Assembly: GCA_008501765.1 (NCBI GenBank)
Contig: QQUE01000015.1
Span: forward strand, 124,001 to 188,000
Source: Calditrichota bacterium
GTDB taxonomy: Bacteria; Zhuqueibacterota; Zhuqueibacteria; Zhuqueibacterales; Geothermadaptataceae
Length of the DNA: 64,000 bases
Direction of reading: 5' to 3'
In this document: positions 24,405 through 32,946 of the stretch, one piece after another
Layout: each line of letters begins with the position of its first letter
How positions within the stretch are numbered: the first letter of the stretch is position 1
Position numbers and translations under genes: made by a program
Notes under the pieces: model-generated
The model's input: the letters and a program-made list of their open reading frames with translations, nothing else
Database searches by the model: none
Told to the model about the DNA's origin: nothing

Positions 24405-25634
24405 TCACCGCCTTTTCCCGGCCATGTTCATCTGCGCCTGGATGGGCATTTCCGCACCTTTGAGCAGCAAGTTCCAGTACACCCAGCGGAACATCATTTT
24501 GCCCCAGTGGTTGGCCTTTGTTTCTTCCAGCAATGAAAAAGGACCAACGCCCGGTAATGGAAATTTCCCCGGTAATGGCTCCACATCATAATTAAAATCG
24601 ATGAGGATGCCCTTGTCAAAACCAGATTCGATGAAACAATTGGCGTGCCCATCAAAATGCGGTAAAAGCGGGCGCTTGTCGATGAATCGCAGGATATTTT
24701 TGTCGAGCACTTCCGATTGAAAGTGAGCGACAGAACCCGCTTTTGATGATGGCAAATCGGTGGCATCGCCGATTACAAAAATATTTTCATGATCTTTTGA
24801 CTGCAACGTGTTCGGATCAGTAGGGATAAAATTCAGCTCGTCACCCATGTCGGAACGTTCGATGAGTTCATCGCCCATGTTGGTCGGGATAGTGACGAGT
24901 AAATCGTAGTCCAGTTCTTTATCATCGAAAGAAATAATTTTATTGGCGCTGCTGTCGACCCGTTCGATGCCAAATTCCGGCACCAATTTGATGTTTTTAT
25001 TATCGAGAAAATTGCCCAACAGTTTGGAGGCTTTTGGTTTTGTGAAAGCGCCCGGCAAAGGTGTCGCGAAGGTGATTTCGACTTTGTCACGTATGCCCTG
25101 TTCGGTGAACCACCAATCAGCGAGGAAAACAAATTCCAGCGGAGCCACCGGGCATTTGATCGGCATTTCGGTGATATTGAGCACCATTTTGCCACCTTCC
25201 CAATATTTGAGAAAATTAGCCAGCGCGGTAGCGCCTTCGATGGTGTAAAAATCAAATATATTTTTAAACCACCCGTCTTCTTTCATGCCCTCGGTTTCGT
25301 CGGGATGCACGCGCGATCCGGTAGCAATAATGAGAATATCGTAGGGAATCAGTTTGCCGTCAGCGAGCTTAATTTGATTTTTTTCCGGTTCGATAATTTC
25401 GATCTTTGACATGACAACATTGATTCCGGCAGGCAAATAGTCTCTTTTGGGTTTGATCACATCCTGGCGCGAGTAGATGCCAAAGGGGATGAATAAAAAT
25501 CCAGGCTGGTAATAATGCTTTTCATCCTGGTCAACGATGGTTATTTGCCATTCTTCACTATCCAGTGCAGGTAATAAACGGTTCGCCATAATCGTCCCTG
25601 CGGTTCCGGCTCCGAGAATTAAAAGATTCCTCAT
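24405..25634 (-). CDS. sqr: SQR-like FAD-dependent sulfide:quinone oxidoreductase
   Basis: 409 residues. The FAD-binding Rossmann motif is LLILGAGTAGTIMANRLL (GxGxxG) and the second dinucleotide segment is ILIIATGSRVHPD. VFVIGDATDLPSSKAGSVAHFQ binds the flavin, and the C-terminal amphipathic segment around KMMFRWVYWNLLLKG suits membrane attachment. One catalytic-type cysteine is in MPIKCPVAPLEF and another in HANCFIESG; a third redox cysteine of classical type I SQR is not apparent. The family moves electrons from sulfide to quinone, leaving sulfane sulfur. It belongs to an operon with a MerR-type regulator upstream and DUF1641, DsrC and DsrE downstream. Confidence 0.88.
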   Translation of the reverse strand: MRNLLILGAGTAGTIMANRLLPALDSEEWQITIVDQDEKHYYQPGFLFIPFGIYSRQDVIKPKRDYLPAGINVVMSKIEIIEPEKNQIKLADGKLIPYDILIIATGSRVHPDETEGMKEDGWFKNIFDFYTIEGATALANFLKYWEGGKMVLNITEMPIKCPVAPLEFVFLADWWFTEQGIRDKVEITFATPLPGAFTKPKASKLLGNFLDNKNIKLVPEFGIERVDSSANKIISFDDKELDYDLLVTIPTNMGDELIERSDMGDELNFIPTDPNTLQSKDHENIFVIGDATDLPSSKAGSVAHFQSEVLDKNILRFIDKRPLLPHFDGHANCFIESGFDKGILIDFNYDVEPLPGKFPLPGVGPFSLLEETKANHWGKMMFRWVYWNLLLKGAEMPIQAQMNMAGKRR

Positions 25635-25694
25635 ACGTCATTGCTCCCAATCTTATTTATTTGAAATTTAAATCTGTGGACCAGCTTTGGAGGT

Positions 25695-26153
25695 TCAATC
25701 TCCCATCCCATTTTTTTTGTGTTTCAGATCAAAAAGCAGCGATTTCAAATTATCGCATTGTGTCGCTTTTATGTACATATTACAACTGCGGCAGTCATCC
25801 GAGCGGCAGGATAACGGAATTTGTGATTGCATCATCCAGCAGGGTTTTGTTGGCGTGGCTTTAAAAACCACACATTCACTGCGCTCTTTTTGTGAACAGG
25901 GCCGCAGATCCCAACAGGGCACCAATCCGAGAAGCCGGCGGATTCCTTCAAAATTAAGTCCCTCCTTTCTAATGAGGCTGCGAATGCACTGCGCCCACTC
26001 AACATCCCGTTCATTAAAAAGCCGTTGGCCGGTTGCTGTTTTTATTGGCACGAGAAACCCTTCCCTTTCATAGGTCCGAATTGTCTCGACAGACACATTT
26101 AATTTGCGTGCGATATAGCCAATCCTGTAAGTTTGCTCAACTGCCTTGTCCAC
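25695..26153 (-). CDS. MerR-family regulator with cysteine-rich C-terminus
   Basis: About 152 residues from GTG 26153, which has CAGGAG five bases upstream; a longer ATG frame (26198) overlaps the likely operator. The N-terminal HTH is YRIGYIARKLNVSVETIRTY followed by EREGFLVP and the wing RLFNERDVEWAQ. Beyond the HTH there are nine or more cysteines in ~75 residues, including VPCWDLRPC and SCRSDDCRSC. This is unusual and suggests sensing of persulfide, metal or an Fe-S cluster. It is the first gene of the sqr operon, 60 bases ahead of it, and probably activates the operon in response to sulfide or sulfane sulfur. Confidence 0.85.
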   Translation of the reverse strand: MDKAVEQTYRIGYIARKLNVSVETIRTYEREGFLVPIKTATGQRLFNERDVEWAQCIRSLIRKEGLNFEGIRRLLGLVPCWDLRPCSQKERSECVVFKATPTKPCWMMQSQIPLSCRSDDCRSCNMYIKATQCDNLKSLLFDLKHKKNGMGD

Positions 26154-26197
26154 GTTGACTCCTGATGAAAAACATCTGCTAAATTCCTGTAAAATCA

Positions 26198-26223
26198 TTT
26201 CCTGTATTTTTTATTGCAGGAAA
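26198..26223. promoter_or_regulatory. Palindromic operator candidate upstream of the MerR gene
   Basis: TTTCCTG (26198-26204) and CAGGAAA (26217-26223) form a perfect dyad with a 12-base AT spacer, 45 bases upstream of the regulator's start. A further half-site (TTCCTGT) is at 26184-26190. MerR proteins bind such dyads across long promoter spacers. No clear -35/-10 pair could be fixed. Confidence 0.5.
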
Positions 26224-27210
26224 GCAACTCCCGGGCCAAAGAAACAGAACATTAATTATTCTATTATAAATGCATGATTTACGCAAAAAATAAGAACAAT
26301 TTATACCAAGCAATTCTTTGCAATTTTAAGAAACAAAGTTAATATTTCTTAAATTCGGAAAATTCGTGCTTTTCTTGCAATGCGTCCGGGCGATTAGTCC
26401 TGAATTAAACATTGGCGAGGACATTGGATAAAAATTCATAAAAGAAATTGTGTAGCCTGCTCCCTGGTGGGGCACAGAATGCGCTACTCCATTGCGAGAC
26501 TCACGGATCTGATCAACCCATAACCGGTTGGACTACGGTGGCAATGTCAATAACTATTGGAAATTTTTCAGTTTATTCATTTAATCCATTAAAGGGCGTT
26601 ATACAGTTGTATTTTATGCTTTTCAGGTCAATTCTCCTTGCTTGTCAATAAAAAGATTATGATATTGATAAAACTGTAGAATTACTTATTAGTAGCCCCG
26701 TCAAAATAGCTTATGTTTTTCCGTGGGTATTAGTAGAAATTATGTTAAAAATGGAGTCGTGACCACGAAGTCCAAATATCGGTTTCAAGGTATTCGTTCC
26801 GAGGCGTTAGGACATGTCTATTGACAGTTATCCTGTTTTCAGGAGCGCCCTTACCTTCTGTGTGGCGCGACTCCATTTTATTAAAATTCCACACATTCGA
26901 TCTTTTAAATTTCTTATTGCTTTAATGGTATTTTCCCGATCACCTTTCACGGTTGGCAATGGAGTTCAAAAGGCAAAACACGGTCGACATTTGTGAAAAA
27001 ATTGGTTGCACTTGCAAAAGTTTTTTTATCGCTCAGATTTTTCGTGCCATGTGTCACAGTGCTAACTCAGCCTTCCATTTGACCACGAAAACGCTTCAAA
27101 CTTTATTGAATTTGGATCGGCATGAATTTACAGATATGAGCATTTTTATTGGCCACGATAGTCGTGGTACCTAAAGGTAATGTTTGCCGTTAAAATATTG
27201 GTATCTGACG
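26224..27210. other. Gene-poor stretch
   Basis: Almost 1 kb without a supported gene. Frames of 60-73 residues have no ribosome site and no recognisable composition. It includes copy A of a dispersed repeat (26599-26687). No transposase remnant was recognised. Confidence 0.5.
26599..26687 (+). repeat. Dispersed repeat, copy A
   Basis: Begins TTATACAGTTG, contains CTCCTTGCTTGTC followed by ATAAAAA, and ends AAAACTGTAGAATTACTT. It matches 35686-35785 at roughly three positions in four. ACAGTT and AACTGT at the two ends are inverted. In both copies it follows a GG(C/A)GTTATAC sequence, similar to the end of an attC site. Confidence 0.65.
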
Positions 27211-27963
27211 ATGGAAGACAAAGAATCACGTTCAATGTTGGATGAATTAGAAAAAATAGCAAAAACCCTTTCGCTTGTGGCGATACCTATTATTATTGCG
27301 ATCTTAGGTTATGTGTTTCAACAGAGCCTGAAGGAAAAGGACGTAAGCAAAGATTATGTAGAACTGGCTATAAAAATCCTAACCGAAACAGATCAGTCAA
27401 AGATTGATCCATCCATTCGTTCTTGGGCTGTGGATCTCTTAAACCAAAACTCCCCTACCGAGCTTCCCGATGAAGTCTCAGTTAAATTAAAAACCGGTGA
27501 TGTAAGTTTGTTCGAAAATCCCGGGGCTATCGCTGCAGCTTCTTCTGGTATTATGGCAATGTCATCAAACGGTCTAATCGCAATTGGTACCGAAAAAGGA
27601 GAGATACAAATCTGGAAATCCAGCACTGGTCAACTGTTGAAAATATTCATGGGCCATAATGACCGAATTTCAAGTATTGCATTTTCACCTAATTCAAAGT
27701 ATCTATCTTCAGGTAGCTGGGATAATACCATTGGTGTATGGGATATGGATAATTTAGGTGCAGAGGTTAAAAAACTAGAAACTCATTCGGACGTTGCACT
27801 AGGAGTCGCATTTTCCCCTGACGGAAAAACCTTATTCTCTACCATGTTGGGTGGAACAATCCAGGAATGGGATTTTGAAACTGGCGATCTTCGCATCGCA
27901 CTTCGGATGCCCAAGGATTTCTGGCAATCAGCCAAGAAAACAAATCCACCGGACACTAATTAA
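27211..27963 (+). CDS. Membrane-anchored protein with three WD40 repeats
   Basis: 250 residues from the ATG at 27211; the upstream TTG adds nine residues of no value. One transmembrane segment (~15-38, LSLVAIPIIIAILGYVF) is followed by a helical linker and WD40 repeats (IAIGTEKGEIQIWKSSTGQ, YLSSGSWDNTIGVWDM, TLFSTMLGGTIQEWDF). Only three to four blades are present, where a closed propeller needs about seven. It may be truncated or may assemble with a partner. The membrane anchor plus WD40 pattern is known from bacterial signalling and STAND-type proteins. No operon partner is close. Confidence 0.7.
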   Translation: MEDKESRSMLDELEKIAKTLSLVAIPIIIAILGYVFQQSLKEKDVSKDYVELAIKILTETDQSKIDPSIRSWAVDLLNQNSPTELPDEVSVKLKTGDVSLFENPGAIAAASSGIMAMSSNGLIAIGTEKGEIQIWKSSTGQLLKIFMGHNDRISSIAFSPNSKYLSSGSWDNTIGVWDMDNLGAEVKKLETHSDVALGVAFSPDGKTLFSTMLGGTIQEWDFETGDLRIALRMPKDFWQSAKKTNPPDTN

Positions 27964-28142
27964 TTTTGTCTGAAAGTGAGAAGCAATTTAAACATCACGG
28001 GGACAGCCCATTTGCTCGGCCCCATCGAGTATCTGGTTAATGAGCTCGAATGTGTGCAGAGTGATGTCCAGGGAGGGAGTTCGAATAGGCGGCTCGCTCT
28101 TCAGCAGTACTTTTTAACGGGTCAAAAAGAGAGAGAAGAAAA

Positions 28143-28742
28143 ATGTTGAAAAAAGTATCTACAACAGATAAGATATATCAGATAAAGGTGACTTTACAAG
28201 ATAGCAATCCTCCAATCTGGAGACAACTTTTAATCGATCCAGAGATTTCATTGTACGATTTACACAAAATCATCCAGATAGCAATGGGATGGTCCAATAG
28301 CCATTTGCATCAGTTCATAATTAATAAAGAATATTACAGCATCCCGCATGAAGATGACTGGCAACCTGTGATAGATGAACGGAAAACGCACGTAAAAAAA
28401 ATAGCTTCAGCAGAAGGGAAAAAATTTATTTATGAATATGATTTTGGAGATAACTGGAGTCATGACATAGTAGTTGAGAAAATCTTGTCGGTTGAACAAG
28501 ATAGTCAATATCCAAAATGTATAAAGGGAAAACGTGCTTGTCCTCCGGAGGATGTTGGTGGTTTGTGGGGTTATGCAGAGTTTTTAGCAGCGATGAAAGA
28601 CCCAAAACATAAAGAACACGGTTCTTTCGTCGAGTGGTGGGGTGGGCAATTTGATCCGGAAGCATTTGATCTGGAAGCGATAAATGAGGTTTTACAAGAC
28701 ATAGATAATTTAGATTGGTGGGACGGTTTGAACGAGATCTGA
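28143..28742 (+). CDS. pRiA4b ORF-3-like protein
   Basis: 199 residues, with AGAGAGAAG before the ATG. It matches the pRiA4b ORF-3 family: IYQIKVTLQDSNPPIWRQL, LYDLHKIIQIAMGW, HLHQFIINKEYY, FIYEYDFGDNWSHDI, CPPEDVGGLWGY, FDPEAFDLEAIN. The family is common on plasmids and in accessory islands and has no settled biochemical function. It stands alone between the WD40 gene and a histidine kinase, supporting the accessory character of this region. Confidence 0.88.
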   Translation: MLKKVSTTDKIYQIKVTLQDSNPPIWRQLLIDPEISLYDLHKIIQIAMGWSNSHLHQFIINKEYYSIPHEDDWQPVIDERKTHVKKIASAEGKKFIYEYDFGDNWSHDIVVEKILSVEQDSQYPKCIKGKRACPPEDVGGLWGYAEFLAAMKDPKHKEHGSFVEWWGGQFDPEAFDLEAINEVLQDIDNLDWWDGLNEI

Positions 28743-28861
28743 AGATTATTTATACCGCAGCTAGTCACAGAAGCCATCCGACCAATCCTGCGCCTGGCCT
28801 GCTGTCGCAGGAGCTTGGGCAGCCAGAAAATGTAATCTAAAATCCCAGTTCATAATCGTTG

Positions 28862-31024
28862 ATGAAAAACATGAAAACTGAGGACTATTCTGATATGAAG
28901 CCGCCGAGTAAAGAAAATGAAGAGAGCCATCGCTTGCTTCTTGATACTTTAACCCATGGAGTTCAGCAGAACGATTGTAACGGGGTGATAACCTACAGCA
29001 ACCGGGCACACCACGGTATTTTGGGCTATGAACCGGGAGAGCTCATTGGAAAAAAAATATGGGACGTTCAACCTTCAGCGAGTGAACGAGATTCGCTAAA
29101 AGATTTTTTTAACCACCTGGTAAAAGAGCAACCATCCCCTGCTCCCTATGTTACAATCAGCAAAAGAAAAGACGAGTCTTTAGTCGATTTGCAAATTGAT
29201 TGGAATTATGTGCGCAACCCGGCAGGAAATTTGAAAGGATTTATTTCAGTCATAACAGATATCACCGAACGCAAGAAGGCTGAAGCATCTCTTGGCCAGC
29301 GGACTCAAGGGCTTGCCACGCTTCTTGAAGTGAGCAAGAGCCTTGCTGAAACACTTGATGTGCAGCATGTCCTTCAGGCAACGGTGGACGGGGTGACAAA
29401 ACTCATCGGGCTGGATACGGCGGCTGTCTATCTTCTCGAAAATGAGATATTAAATCTTTGGGCCACGGTCCCCCCTCTTCCCCCGCAGTTTCCGGATGAG
29501 TTGCGCCTTGCTCCGCTTGCGGATCACCCACACGCCCGGAAAGCAATTGATGCTGGTAAACCTGTCTTCGTGGCTGACATCACTAAAGTTGATCTCACGC
29601 CCGCCGAACGGTCGGCTGCAGAGCGGCGAGATTTGCGCACAATGCTTTACGTCCCCTTGGTTGCGGATGAGAAAGCGATGGGAGTATTCATTGTCGGTTC
29701 TATACAAAAACCTTCATATCTCACGGATGCTGAACTTGATTTAGCCCGAACTCTGGCAAATCTCGCAGCCCTGGCGGTGAGAAACGCGCAACTCTATAAG
29801 GAAGGTCAGAATAATGCTATTCAGTTGGAAGAAGCGCTGACCGAACGCATTCGAGCAGAGGGTGAGAGAGAAAAACTGCAGGCCCAACTGCTGCAATCTC
29901 AGAAAATGGAGTCTGTTGGAAGACTTGCCGGAGGTATTGCCCACGATTTTAACAATATTCTCGTTCCCATCATCGGTTATGTGGAACTGGGGATGATGAA
30001 TCTATCGCCGGAAAATAAACTCTACAATGACCTGAATCGGGTACGCGAAGCAGCCGAACGGGCGGCCGGCCTGACCCAGCAGATATTAGCCTACAGTCGC
30101 AAGCAAATTTTAGAAATGAAGCCGACTGATTTAAATAAACTGGTGGGTGATTTTACCAAGATGTTACGGCGATTAATTGGAGAGGACATTGAACTGCAAA
30201 CATTTCTGTCACCCTCGCTCCAATTAATCATGGCCGATAAAGGACAACTGGGACAAATTTTGATGAACCTGGCCGTAAACGCCCGCGATGCCATGCCTGA
30301 TGGCGGCCAACTAACCATTGAAACAAACAATGTTTTTTTGGATGAGAAATATACTGAAAAGCATGTCGGTGTGCAGTCAGGCTCGTATGTAATGGTAGCC
30401 GTAAGTGACACTGGACTCGGCATGAGCGTCGAAACTCAAGAACATATTTTTGAGCCATTTTTCAGCACCAAGGAGCAAGGTGTGGGTACCGGGTTGGGCC
30501 TGGCTACAGTGTTCGGTATTGTCAAGCAACATCAGGGGAGCATTTGGGTTTACAGCGAACCGAACAACGGAACAACCTTTAAAATCTATCTACCGCAAAT
30601 CACCGATATGAAGCCAAAAATTGATTCGCCAACCGTTGTCAAACCAATTTCATTTTACGGCACAGAAACCGTGCTGGTAGTGGAAGATGAAGCCATTGTG
30701 CGCGAACTGGTGTGTGAGACTCTGGAGTCGTACGGCTATGAGGTTTTACAAGCCAATCATCCAGATGAGGGGCTGCACTATGCCCAGGTTCACCAAACTC
30801 CCATCCATCTCCTGTTAACCGATGTGATTATGCCGAAAATGAATGGCCGGGAGCTGTATCAAAAAGTGATTCAGGTTCGACCGGAGACCAAAGTTTTGTA
30901 TATGTCGGGCTACACAGATAATGTCATTGTACATCACGGAATTTTAGAAGAACAGATTAATTTTTTACAGAAGCCATTTACTATTAATAATCTCATGCAA
31001 AAGGTTAAGCTGGCTTTGCGTTAA
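28862..31024 (+). CDS. Hybrid PAS-GAF histidine kinase with C-terminal receiver
   Basis: About 720 residues from the ATG at 28862, cytoplasmic (no signal or membrane segment). Order: PAS (~25-140; CNGVITYSNRAHHGILGYEP, ITDITERKKAE), GAF (~155-305; LETLDVQHVLQ-like start, MLYVPLVADEKAMGVF), HisKA (~340-405; VGRLAGGIAHDFNNIL with the phosphoacceptor His), HATPase (NLAVNARDAMPDGG, DTGLGM, GTGLGLATVFGIV) and a REC domain (VLVVEDEAIV, LLTDVIMPKMNG with the Asp, LQKPF). It senses an unknown small ligand or redox signal and feeds a phosphorelay. No separate DNA-binding partner lies nearby. Confidence 0.93.
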   Translation: MKNMKTEDYSDMKPPSKENEESHRLLLDTLTHGVQQNDCNGVITYSNRAHHGILGYEPGELIGKKIWDVQPSASERDSLKDFFNHLVKEQPSPAPYVTISKRKDESLVDLQIDWNYVRNPAGNLKGFISVITDITERKKAEASLGQRTQGLATLLEVSKSLAETLDVQHVLQATVDGVTKLIGLDTAAVYLLENEILNLWATVPPLPPQFPDELRLAPLADHPHARKAIDAGKPVFVADITKVDLTPAERSAAERRDLRTMLYVPLVADEKAMGVFIVGSIQKPSYLTDAELDLARTLANLAALAVRNAQLYKEGQNNAIQLEEALTERIRAEGEREKLQAQLLQSQKMESVGRLAGGIAHDFNNILVPIIGYVELGMMNLSPENKLYNDLNRVREAAERAAGLTQQILAYSRKQILEMKPTDLNKLVGDFTKMLRRLIGEDIELQTFLSPSLQLIMADKGQLGQILMNLAVNARDAMPDGGQLTIETNNVFLDEKYTEKHVGVQSGSYVMVAVSDTGLGMSVETQEHIFEPFFSTKEQGVGTGLGLATVFGIVKQHQGSIWVYSEPNNGTTFKIYLPQITDMKPKIDSPTVVKPISFYGTETVLVVEDEAIVRELVCETLESYGYEVLQANHPDEGLHYAQVHQTPIHLLLTDVIMPKMNGRELYQKVIQVRPETKVLYMSGYTDNVIVHHGILEEQINFLQKPFTINNLMQKVKLALR

Positions 31025-31161
31025 AACTGGACAATTGCAATTCGATAAATCGTGGATGGTGATTTGCTAATCTTCGCTCTCCTGCAAATACTTTGGGCCA
31101 CATTCCAATTTAAAACTCAGTTGAATTGATAATCAACCTGCTCTGGTCCATACGACTATTT

Positions 31162-31326
31162 AACGTGAGCTCGATGTAAGAAAAATTGGGACAAAACGAA
31201 TTAATTATAGGATATAGTCCGAAGGCGTCCCGCCGAGGATAACGCACGAAACGCTCGGCGAGACGCCTTCGCTCTATTTTAATTATGCTTTGTAAAGTAT
31301 GTTACAGCTAACATCAAACTCACGTT
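31162..31326 (+). mobile_element. 165-bp miniature inverted-repeat element, copy 1
   Basis: The ends are AACGTGAGCTCGATGTAAG and, inverted, AACGTGAGTTTGATGTTAG (16 of 19 match). The element is flanked by ATTT on both sides (31158-31161, 31327-31330), a 4-bp target duplication. It encodes nothing. A GC-rich hairpin at 31220-31271 (GAAGGCGTC ... GACGCCTTC) fills the centre. A second copy of identical length is at 55381-55545. Confidence 0.85.
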
Positions 31327-31509
31327 ATTTAAATTAGAAATCAACTTGATCATTTTAAAAACAAAAGTGACCCGCCGCGCACAATTTAATGGAATTCACA
31401 ACGTGTTGCTTTTTTCCTGTCATTTCATTATGCATAGAACCCATAATCAATAAATTTTTTATAAAAGATGCTTAACATATTTATAATTATACTGTTGAAT
31501 GTAGATTGA

Positions 31510-31726
31510 CCTGGTTACCCAGTTAACTCAGCTAAATACGAACCCACCCCTGATATGCTCCAAAACGCTACGCTTTTTCGCATATCGTCCCCTCCCGGGA
31601 GGGGATTTGAAATCCCTCTCAGGCTAAATCCCATCCTGGGAGGGGACAGAACGATGCGAACGGCAAAGCTGATGAGCAGCGAACAGGGGTGGGTTTGTGC
31701 GAAGCTGAGTTAACTGGATAACCAAG
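31510..31726 (+). mobile_element. 217-bp miniature inverted-repeat element (second type)
   Basis: The left end CCTGGTTACCCAGTTAACTC and inverted right end CTTGGTTATCCAGTTAACTC differ at two of 20 bases; both continue AGC. Inner arms carry ACCCACCCCTG and its complement. GTAGATTGA occurs directly before (31501-31509) and after (31727-31735), a 9-bp target duplication. No open frame of note. The inside has CCCCTCCCGGGAGGGG-type palindromes. Confidence 0.85.
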
Positions 31727-31912
31727 GTAGATTGATGAAAATATATAGTTTTTTTAAAAAAGCACCTCACGCAGTGTCGTTGAGCTCGCCGAGTTTTGTT
31801 TTTTATATCTTTAAATCTTTTCTTTCTGGGCTTTGCCACCCTGCGTGAGAATTAATCAGGATAAATTTCTATTTTGAACAAAAGGCAAAGAAAGTAAAAG
31901 GAATATCAAAGT

Positions 31913-32449
31913 ATGAAAGTTACATATTATGCTGCATCAAGTCTCGATGGCTATATTGCCAGAGAAGATGGAGACGTGTCCTGGCTCGATGAGTTAGAAA
32001 TTAACATGGCGGAAACAGGCTACGACGAATTTTTTGCAAGTATTGATGGGCTGGTTATGGGGCGAAGTACCTATGATTTTGTTTTTGACTACGGATCATG
32101 GCCTTATGGAGACAAACCAACCTGGGTTTGCACCAACAGAGCTATAAAAGCTATAGAAGGTTCGAACCTCAAAATAGTAAAAACACCAGATGAAGTAATC
32201 AAGGAAGCAAATTCGGAGGAATTAAAGCATCTTTGGCTGGTTGGTGGTGGCAAGCTTGCTTCATCGTTTATAAAAAAAGGCTTGTTAACCAATTTGAGTA
32301 TTTCTGAGATGCCTGTCAATCTAAACGCAGGCATACCGCTTTTTTCAGATCACCAGCTTAAAGAGCTATCGACTGGAAAGATAGAAATGATCCAGAAAAA
32401 AGGATTCAAACAGATAGAAGTTGCATTAATTGACTGTAAAATCAAATAA
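31913..32449 (+). CDS. Dihydrofolate-reductase-fold (RibD C-terminal-like) protein
   Basis: 178 residues beginning MKVTYYAASSLDGYIARED, the start of the YyaP/YwjB branch of the DHFR/RibD-C superfamily. Other family marks are ASIDGLVMGRSTYDFV, PTWVCTNR, LWLVGGGKLASSFIKKGL and SEMPVNLNAGIPLFSD. Family members bind NADPH and are thought to reduce pteridine- or riboflavin-like substrates; none is confirmed for this branch. AAAAGGAATATCAAAGT supplies a ribosome site. It is alone between non-coding stretches, consistent with accessory DNA. Confidence 0.88.
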   Translation: MKVTYYAASSLDGYIAREDGDVSWLDELEINMAETGYDEFFASIDGLVMGRSTYDFVFDYGSWPYGDKPTWVCTNRAIKAIEGSNLKIVKTPDEVIKEANSEELKHLWLVGGGKLASSFIKKGLLTNLSISEMPVNLNAGIPLFSDHQLKELSTGKIEMIQKKGFKQIEVALIDCKIK

Positions 32450-32946
32450 CAAGTCAATGTATGGGACGCATAAGCTGCCGCTGATTTTAGCCGTTCAAGC
32501 TGGCAGTATTGCACCGCATAAAATTTTGACCGATACGACACGAATAGTGGTTCTTCCAGTTTAAAAATGTGCGTGGTTCATTATTAAAATTTAGAACATC
32601 GGCATGTAATTCAGAACTTGCACGGTCTGCAAATGTGTGTTTTCAGAGCACGCACTGAACTACAAACTGTTTCGGCCATTTAAAAAGTGAATGCACCACT
32701 AAGCAAATCACAAAATTAAGCTTGCGGCTACCTAGAGTTTTGTCAAGTCTAAACCTGTGAATGGCTAACCGAGTTGAAAATATTTATTACACGGTGCTTT
32801 TAATCCAATTCGATGCACGCGGAGTGCAATCCCTTCATGGATTGCTGTGCATTACATAAAGGCAATGCACTCCAAATCTACATATTAAAACTTGACAACC
32901 CACTCGCAGTATCCAAAAATAATATTACGAAGGGAGTTTTATCATA
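32450..32946. other. Non-coding stretch with nested inverted repeat
   Basis: About 500 bases without a gene. At 32821-32873 GGAGTGCA faces TGCACTCC, with an inner GCAATCC/GGATTGC stem, a nested palindrome 70 bases before the next gene. Nothing else was recognised. Confidence 0.5.

Larger units (their letters stand above)
31025..31912. other. Gene-free stretch carrying two miniature elements
   Basis: Nearly 900 bases with no gene; both miniature elements above lie in it, 183 bases apart. The remainder is AT-rich leader sequence for the next gene. Confidence 0.6.

Noticed and set aside
26448-27174. Three open frames of 60-73 codons
   Set aside because: No ribosome sites, no family features, overlapping a dispersed repeat; treated as non-coding.
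31220-31271. Central hairpin of the miniature element as a stand-alone terminator of the kinase gene
   Set aside because: It recurs identically inside the second element copy, so it belongs to the element; termination may be a by-product.
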